Shown here piece by piece: positions 57,412 to 64,000 of a stretch of 64,000 nt of DNA; the stretch's first letter is position 1; the number at the start of each line of letters is the position of its first letter. A program made the position numbers and the translations under genes. Below the pieces are notes generated by a model that saw only the letters and a list, made by a program, of their open reading frames with translations, did not search any database and was not told the DNA's origin. Source of the DNA: Paragonimus skrjabini miyazakii (taxonomy: Eukaryota; Platyhelminthes; Trematoda; Plagiorchiida; Troglotrematidae); NCBI GenBank assembly GCA_014338405.1, contig JTDE01002377.1:35694-99693 (forward strand), written 5' to 3'.

Positions 57412-60400
57412 CCAATAAGAGTCTTAAAGTGATTGCTGATTGGATTCTACTGAGAACAATCAATCAGACCGTTAAATATCTCTTTATTCTCATACCCCAA
57501 TGTTTCGTATAAAGTTGCTCAATTTTCAATGATTGGACTAAGCGCCTGGACTTAAACGGTCACAACTTGAACACCACTCAAGTTATCATAACTTAAACTC
57601 CTACATTATATTGTATAGCTGAAACATTGGTCTGTTGTTTCCTTGAAGCCAGCTGGTTTAACCCACACAAAAGGTCCTAGTCACAAAATTGGCGATTTGA
57701 TTGAATGAAAATGTCGGTGTGTATTCCCCGTTGAACGGACGAAGCAAGCTGAATGATGTTAACACGAGATGGTGGTGGACTCTGCGTACGATTGTTGGGC
57801 ATTGCTATTGGTGACGTTGATTGGATGGTTATTGACGTGCTCGCATTCCATTCGTGAGGGTAGGGATGTAACGTTTGATCTAAACTAAGACTGATCCTAC
57901 TGCTGACCCATAACAGCAGCTTAAATCGTGTCCGGTGTTTCTTTTCAAAATATCCTAGCCAAATTACTTTCTGTTCAGGCGATACATCCGAAATGGCTTC
58001 ACGTTTGCATGTGTAAGCCTTCACAAACCCACCACTCATTGTGAAGAGCGATTACGTTTAGCATGAACCATTATCTAAGAGCAAGCTGGTTGACCATGTT
58101 GCAATAAATGAGCCGTTTGACTTAAAAGCAAACTTCATCGGTTGTCCGAGTATGCCCAATAGGGAACTTCTTCCAGTACAGCATCACCAGTTCATGTTCA
58201 GTGGCCACGCACGTAATTAGGACGTTAAGCCGACACTTCAGATGACATGGCCATTCTCGGTTACTTCCGGTTAACTGAGTGTTTCGTGCATGTCAATGTG
58301 ATTAAGCTTCTGGTTTCATTTCAAACAACTCTATCAATTTTAAACCCTTACATTTGTTTACTCTTCCTGTCTGTTTAGTCTACTTGTAGGTCTAACACCG
58401 AGTTAGACATATACTCTTTTGCTTTCTCCAGTCACCGTTAACTCAGGTCAAAATTATGAAGCAGTACTTTTTACGATAGTTCATCAACTGAAAAATTATC
58501 ATTATATATAGCAAGATTTCAACGTATGTTCTGGTCCCCCCAAACTAACTTGACTACTTGACTGTTCACTTTAGCAACATCTTGAGGGATTTTGATTGGT
58601 TTCGTCCCTGTTTAAAGACATGCGATAGACATCAAACTAACACTGGTGGAATGAATAACCTCCACTTAACAAGTCAACCGTGCGGTTTTACAACTGATCC
58701 TACAGATAGAGCTTAGTATGGAGTGAAAATCTGTACATACTAGAAAGCCCTCTTCAAGATCAGTAGTGAACAGCCTACAACAATTAGCTTAGGTAGGTGT
58801 AAGTGATATATTCAACACTGTAACCATTTCAGCCGGCACAGACCATCTGACTCCTCATTCACTGTCTGGGATCAAGGGTTAGTTGCAGTAGTTCCGGAAT
58901 AGACACAAAATCGTACATCACTCACACAACAAATGAGGCAATCGGGTCGTTAATACCTGAGCCTCCACAACTATCCGAAACTCATGATTGTGCTTATTCG
59001 TTTCTGTTCAATCGATGGGTTGTGGGAGTCAGGACGAAACAAGTACATCGAAAGTGCACGTGAAGACTGTATAATCATGGTTCAGGCTAACTGCGGTTTG
59101 AAATGAACGTTGAAAAAGATAGCTAGTTTAGAGAATAAACAGCCCCTTATGGTTGCTTTTGCTTATCTGTGTTCTCTTTCCGAATCTGCCCAAATAATGT
59201 CATTTTTCAGCGTTGTCTGCCATCCTGGACAGCTGAACAAGTCAATAGCTCTTGCAAGATAAAAATGTTGAGCGTCATACCTTGAAATTGATGAAACTGT
59301 GCGAAGTAAATACGGAATTCGTTATCTTTCATAGTCAGTCGTCTGTATTACTCTGACCATTAAAATAGAAACGGCATTATTTTGATACTAACGCCACAAA
59401 AGAAATCTTTGTTATTACACAAAAATATCCGCAATAAGTATCCTAATGAATTAATCAAAAATGTGTCAGAAAGAGTCGTTAAATTAAATCACCTAAGCCT
59501 GGCGACTCACGTTGTTGAAACAGTTTATTACGGAACCTAAAGAATGTTTATATGGTTAGCATGCTTTTATCGGAACGTGAAGTTTTCGGTTCCACGTGTG
59601 TCAACGCTCTATACATACATGTAACATTCCGGCAGTGTTCATTCTACGCCAAAACTGATTAACAATGGGCACAAACAATAGACTTAACATAATTGCATAC
59701 ATTGTCAACAGTAATGTTGTATAAAACGGAAATTTTTCATTAGCTGTCGATGAAAATAAGTAATTATTGATTCGTTCGTTTAAGTGAAGTGTGTCAGCTC
59801 CAAAACTTACGCTACCACACTACTCACCTCAGAATACTCAGATTTTTGACCTCTCCGGAAAAACCACCTCATGTTTCGACATGGGATTTAGGGGATACTT
59901 GTCGACACAAATTCCACTTCTTTAGTCCTTCTACCGAAGTGCGAAACAGTGAACCAGCAGTCACATGCTGGACTGATTCGACTCGATTGAACAGTCACCT
60001 GAGCAGGCTCTACCACCCTGTGTGAGTGAGTGTATGTGCTCTGTGCGTGCAGGCTAGGGTACGATGTAGGCCAATAGGATTTAAGCTGTCTCATGCATTT
60101 TTGCACAGACGCGTACACTCCCTTGCGATCTGGAAAATGCACGGTGTTAACTCAGAATCATTCACAACTGCGTGCATGTGTGCTCGCAATTGGATTTGTC
60201 CACAAGCCCGCTCAGCACACACGAGCAAGAGCGCACTGGCTTCCGTTACACCACAAATCCTGAGGGTTTGTATACAGACATGCTTTCACCTCAAAAAGCG
60301 AATTACGACATGCAAGAATGGAGAAGGTAAAAAGTGGCTTCTGCTTTCGATCTAATAGTAGGCCACATAAAATGGTGATTTCACCTTACCAAATGGACTT

Positions 60401-61708
60401 CGACGAGTAACATTGGCAGTCCACTGATAACTCCATGCGCTCACGGATGAAAACGTATGATAAGAAGGAATAGAGCTCTACATTTAAATTTTAGAAAACT
60501 GTAGAGCAACCAGTAGACGGTCGGCGATGAAAGTGTATAAGTTCGTTAACTAGTCATGACAGAACTGAGCAAACAACTCTGATTTCTGAGAACTCACAGC
60601 TTGGCTATAAAGGAAGTCGATCAATGATAACACTTGAAATCTGGCAACGAAAGGTCTTCAGATTAAGTTAACAAACGGTAAATTCAGGATTATATAATGG
60701 CCAACTAAATGAATTGGAATGTAGCATAACACAGGCTAAGGGCACAAACACAAAGGTTCCATATACGCTCATTAGGAGAGCCTTGTCTACGAAACTTAAG
60801 TAACTGAAGTGCATGGAGTTAGAACTACTTCGATTAAACTTTGTGATTCAGTTTTAATAAAATCCCAATCCAAAATTTATCCGACGTGTCATACTTTGCG
60901 TTCTCAGTGACCCAACAGTGTGCTTTCTACCTGATCTCATTCAATTAACACATGGCTTCGCCAGTAAGTATGTCTTTGTTTAACAAAATTTCTAGTGAAA
61001 ATTACCAACGATGAGCTGGAACAGCGTAAATGACTGAGTTAGTTGATCTCTGAACGTTTTAAAACTGTATACCTCAGAATCTTATACTCTAAGGTCTGTG
61101 AGTTACAGCGTTGTTTTGACAACAACCTAACGCATTGTTCTTGTCTATCCACTTTATTTTGCCTGACTCCCAAAACTGTGTTTTCACTCGTATTTACCAG
61201 CGATATACCATCTCTTTTTAATTCATCTATCAAGTTCATTTTGTTAGGTATTTCAGTCAGTCTCCTCACCATTTATGATACCATCGGTCTATGGTCGGTG
61301 TGCTGGCGATCGGAACGTTTTACTGTTTGGTCAACATAACTTTAGATTCCTGCTCGCTTCTCCGTTCACAGTTATATGCACATAAACAATGATGATCCAA
61401 CTAAAGTGTGCTTCTCATCTGTCAGCTCACGCCAGTCATACTACTGAACTGTCACTACACAACTTGTGTAAAACCCCGTTCATGAGCAAGGTAGCCGACG
61501 ACCGTGATCGAACCGACGCTAATCGAACGTTCACTTGGCGCACTGGCAGTTGTGTTACTTCTCAGTCATGCTGATGAGAAGTTGATGAGTATGATATATT
61601 TAAAAAAGGGACACACTGAGTAGTGAACGATTTATTGTGATATTTCAAATCCACACTAGGATCAATTATCAAACAAATAAACGTGTCGGAGTCAGATTGT
61701 TTTTCCGC
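57412..61708. other. no supported gene
   Basis: Includes a 120-codon minus frame (57677-58039) and a plus frame at 59789-60355 interrupted by one stop; neither has domain or splice support strong enough to call. The rest is short frames only. Confidence 0.4.
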
Positions 61709-62002
61709 TCACCGTGTTCGCCTGTCGGTCTGTCTTCGCTCCTTTTTCGTTTCAGTGTCAACGGTGCTAACGTAGTGGCTGTCCATATATGCGTGTCGAT
61801 TGAACGAATTCTGCGAATAGAGCGCCTGTAGTACAAGCCGTTCCTCTTTCATCTTTGCCCGTTCGACCACTTTCGCATGATCTATGTTGACCGCGTGACC
61901 TGTGTCCGTGCAGTGGTGCCACAACTGTGATCTACAGTCGGCTCGTGGGATCGCTAAGTTTGTGTTCATGAGCGCATGTGTGCAGCTGTTTGCCTGTCTC
62001 TC
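61709..62002 (-). pseudogene. Penelope-like GIY-YIG endonuclease, C-terminal part
   Basis: In a shifted frame: MNTNLAIPRAD, SQLWHHCTDTGHAVNIDHAK, ERLVLQALYSQNSFNRHAYM. The H..TGH block and the terminal NRH are conserved in Penelope endonucleases, which nick the target DNA. It continues the domain begun in the preceding frame. Confidence 0.7.
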
Positions 62003-62670
62003 TCACATACTGTTGGTCACACCCAGACATGGAATCGCGTAGACCACGCCGGATTGTTCGTGTGGTTCTACACGAGCCTTAGCGTTCACGGAGTGTTGAG
62101 TTTGACTTGTGTGATATTTGGGTGCCCAGTGGTTGGAGCATCCTTTGTTCTGGTTTGGAGTTTTGAGTTCTACATGTTCAGTTCTTATGGAACTTCCGAT
62201 AGATGCCTTTATGAAACTGCTGGGGTACTCATTAGAAATGGACAGTTTGAACAGGAGTTTTCGTTCTTGTCTTTTGAGATTGGTTGAGCTATAATGCCTG
62301 TCTGCACATCGAAATAGTTTTGGCACACAGCTTTTAAGTTGATGGACTGAATGACTACTACTTAACCTGACAATGGTATCAATTGTTGTCGATTTACGAT
62401 AGACAGTAGTTTCAAGCTTGCCATCAGGTATGCTTATGACCGATAAGTTGAGAAACGCCAGACGTGAATTTTCTTCCTCTTCGCGTGTAAAGGTTATTCC
62501 ATCTATTATATTATTCCAACAAATGTGGAATTGATTAAGCTGAGTACGAAGTAAAACAACAAATGTGTCATCCACATATCGAAGTCACACTTTGGGTTTA
62601 AATGTCTGAAAGGCTTCACACTCGAAGTGATTCATTACAGCGTCTGCAAGCACTCCTGACACGGGTGAGC
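62003..62670 (-). pseudogene. Penelope-like RT C-terminal part with GIY-YIG start
   Basis: Two in-frame segments separated by a single TGA at 62583-62585: the MGSPVSG block (62670-62586), then a 190-codon stretch with an intact YVDD. It ends at GVVYAIPCLGVTNSM with a stop inside the GIY-YIG domain. Unusually for this window, the RT catalytic aspartates are intact. Confidence 0.8.
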
Positions 62671-62677
62671 CCATTGG

Positions 62678-62702
62678 TATATATATATATATATATATAT
62701 AT
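62678..62702. repeat. (TA)n microsatellite
   Basis: 25 bases of alternating T and A, exactly at the 5' break of the Penelope-like element. Confidence 0.95.
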
Positions 62703-64000
62703 GCAATTCGCACTATCTGTGTACGCTCCAAACTGACTAAAACAGCCTTGAAACACAATACAGAATTGCTGCACACTGCAGCCGTTTCTGTTCGAGCCGT
62801 CGCCTAGCGATAGTAAATGTTCCATTCATCCGATATCTTCGTTCCGTCATACAACGTATATTTTCACAACTCTAATATCATTTCACAAACTTCCCCTGAA
62901 CATGACAACAGTCATGCTTCTCTGATATCGTTAATGTGGAGTATTGAGGTAATCATCTCGCACACGAGTTCACACTTTTTAACACTTGAAACTCTTGATT
63001 ATCGTGACGTTTCTGACATCGATAACTCTCCTGTTGCATTCGTTTATTTTGTAGGAAAATGAAAAATAGTCCGGAAATGCGAAATCAAATTTTTCCTTTG
63101 CGATTACTTGGTATTTGGTTACTTAATTGTCTCAGACTTCGTGAATTGCGAATTAACTGTCCCATAATCGTTTGGTTGCTTCAGACTTGTATCCAATCCT
63201 GACTGTATTTATCAATGTTGAAGAAACTACGTGACTGTGAATCATGTGTGAAGTTCGTTCGTTCGAGGGTACACGGTATGCAGTTATTCCTCTGCGATAC
63301 GTGGTTCCACGTCGTAAGCACGCTGATTACGACGTAGACGGTATTAATAGCAATAGAGCTAGGCCACATTCACTTCGCCTATCCTGTTGCGAAACCGTTA
63401 GGGAGATTACTACTTCTGCAGCTAGCACCTTACAATGGGGTCAGAGTACATCTGTACGCCCGTTTTAATCAGTGGTTTTCAATGGAAATGAAGCTGACAC
63501 AATATCGTACACATATGCCACTTCTGGAGATAAGTCAATCAAAACTATCACGGCTGCTTAAAAAGCACTCAATCCTATCGCTGATGACAACCCGTTTATC
63601 TCACATTATTTTAAGATTTTCAGTCCGGCCGTTTCTAAAAAAACTCATTTCCAATGCTTGACAGGGTTCCGTTACCGAGGGCCTAAAGTTAGCAAAACAC
63701 TCTAAGGGCACCAGTATAACCACTTCTGAAAACTGAGTTCCGCTGCTCAGGTAAATACTGTGATCGTCTAGGATCTTCTAGAATACGTCGCCAGCTACCA
63801 ACAGTTCCACAACGAGTATGACTGTGAAACCTGGAGGGTATTTACACAAACATTTACAGTGAAACAGGTAATTTGAATTCAATCAAGTGGTTCATCTGGA
63901 AGTTTCTAAACTCCGGCTAGCGCCAGTTGTGTTTTTGAACGTTAATGTGACTAAAGTTGTTCTTCCAGTCTCGTACAAAATGCGAGCAACTTCGGAACCC
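62703..64000. other. no supported gene
   Basis: A 74-codon plus frame (63244-63468) is the longest reading frame here; no family recognised. Confidence 0.5.

Larger units (their letters stand above)
61709..62677 (-). mobile_element. Penelope-like retroelement, 5'-truncated
   Basis: Read on the minus strand: RT motif IPMGSPVSGVLADAVM just after a (TA)n tract, YVDDTFVVL active site, FTREEEENSRLAFLNLSV and VYRKSTTIDTIV, then GVVYAIPC of a GIY-YIG endonuclease and, in another frame, LWHHCTDTGHAVN and an FNRHAYMDSHY end. This RT plus GIY-YIG order defines Penelope-like elements. There is one nonsense codon (62583-62585, TGA for an expected Trp) and a frame change near 62000. Everything upstream of the microsatellite is lost. 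Confidence 0.85.

Noticed and set aside
34455..58070. CAT[AG]AACCATTA[CT]CTAAGAG shared between about 34463 and about 58051
   Set aside because: 18 of 20 matches; a handful of such pairs are expected by chance in 64 kb, and flanks do not align.
1..64000. CRISPR arrays, bacterial operons, phage or plasmid features
   Set aside because: No regularly spaced direct repeats, no dense same-strand gene blocks, and the coding remains are eukaryotic retroelements.

Overview
The window looks like a repeat-rich, gene-poor, moderately AT-rich metazoan scaffold, most probably from a flatworm and within that most likely a trematode; a cestode cannot be excluded. The main evidence is its retroelements: a Gypsy element with a CsRn1-like gag zinc knuckle, two further Gypsy elements, RTE-type non-LTR retrotransposons, a Penelope-like element, and tRNA-headed SINEs that carry hammerhead-ribozyme-like cores, an arrangement known from the schistosome Sm-alpha SINE. 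There are two runs of N (11196-11740 and 33412-33511). I see no bacterial operons, no CRISPR array and no intact rRNA or tRNA gene.

Layout: 0.38-1.4 kb, 3' half of an RTE element ending in a GAT-repeat tail, followed by a Tc1/mariner-like remnant (1.5-1.8 kb). 2.65-3.66 kb, two direct copies of an unidentified repeat of about 200 bp. 5.9-9.2 kb, a badly decayed CsRn1-like Gypsy (gag, protease, RT, RNase H, integrase in order on +). 11.1-11.8 kb, oppositely oriented SINE pieces on both sides of an assembly gap, one with a well-preserved hammerhead core. 13.0-15.1 kb, a ribozyme-like motif, a degenerate tandem repeat, then the integrase end, polypurine tract and 3' LTR of a second Gypsy; its antisense solo LTR lies at 49.2-49.7 kb. 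16.1-16.3 kb, another SINE copy. 18.1-19.0 kb, the one convincing host coding exon (minus strand, 810 bp, good splice sites at both ends, Ser/Pro/Arg-rich product of unknown function). 20.6-22.6 kb, a minus-strand RTE element with a mutated YADD box. 27-39 kb, scattered tRNA-like SINE pieces, a second SINE/hammerhead arrangement (37.5 kb) and a strong foldback structure (35.9-36.1 kb). 41.5-45.0 kb, a third Gypsy with recognisable 5' LTR and primer-binding site, truncated in integrase. 51.4-54.3 kb, two SINE families, including the best full-length hammerhead SINE copy. 61.7-62.7 kb, a Penelope-like element cut off at a (TA)n microsatellite.

Nothing here works together as a pathway. It is mainly an intronic or intergenic landscape around one host gene, and the protein-coding mobile elements all appear dead through stops, frameshifts or lost catalytic residues. 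The feature most worth attention is the SINE family that joins a 5' leader, a Pol III-type head, a hammerhead core and a conserved tail of about 90 bp.
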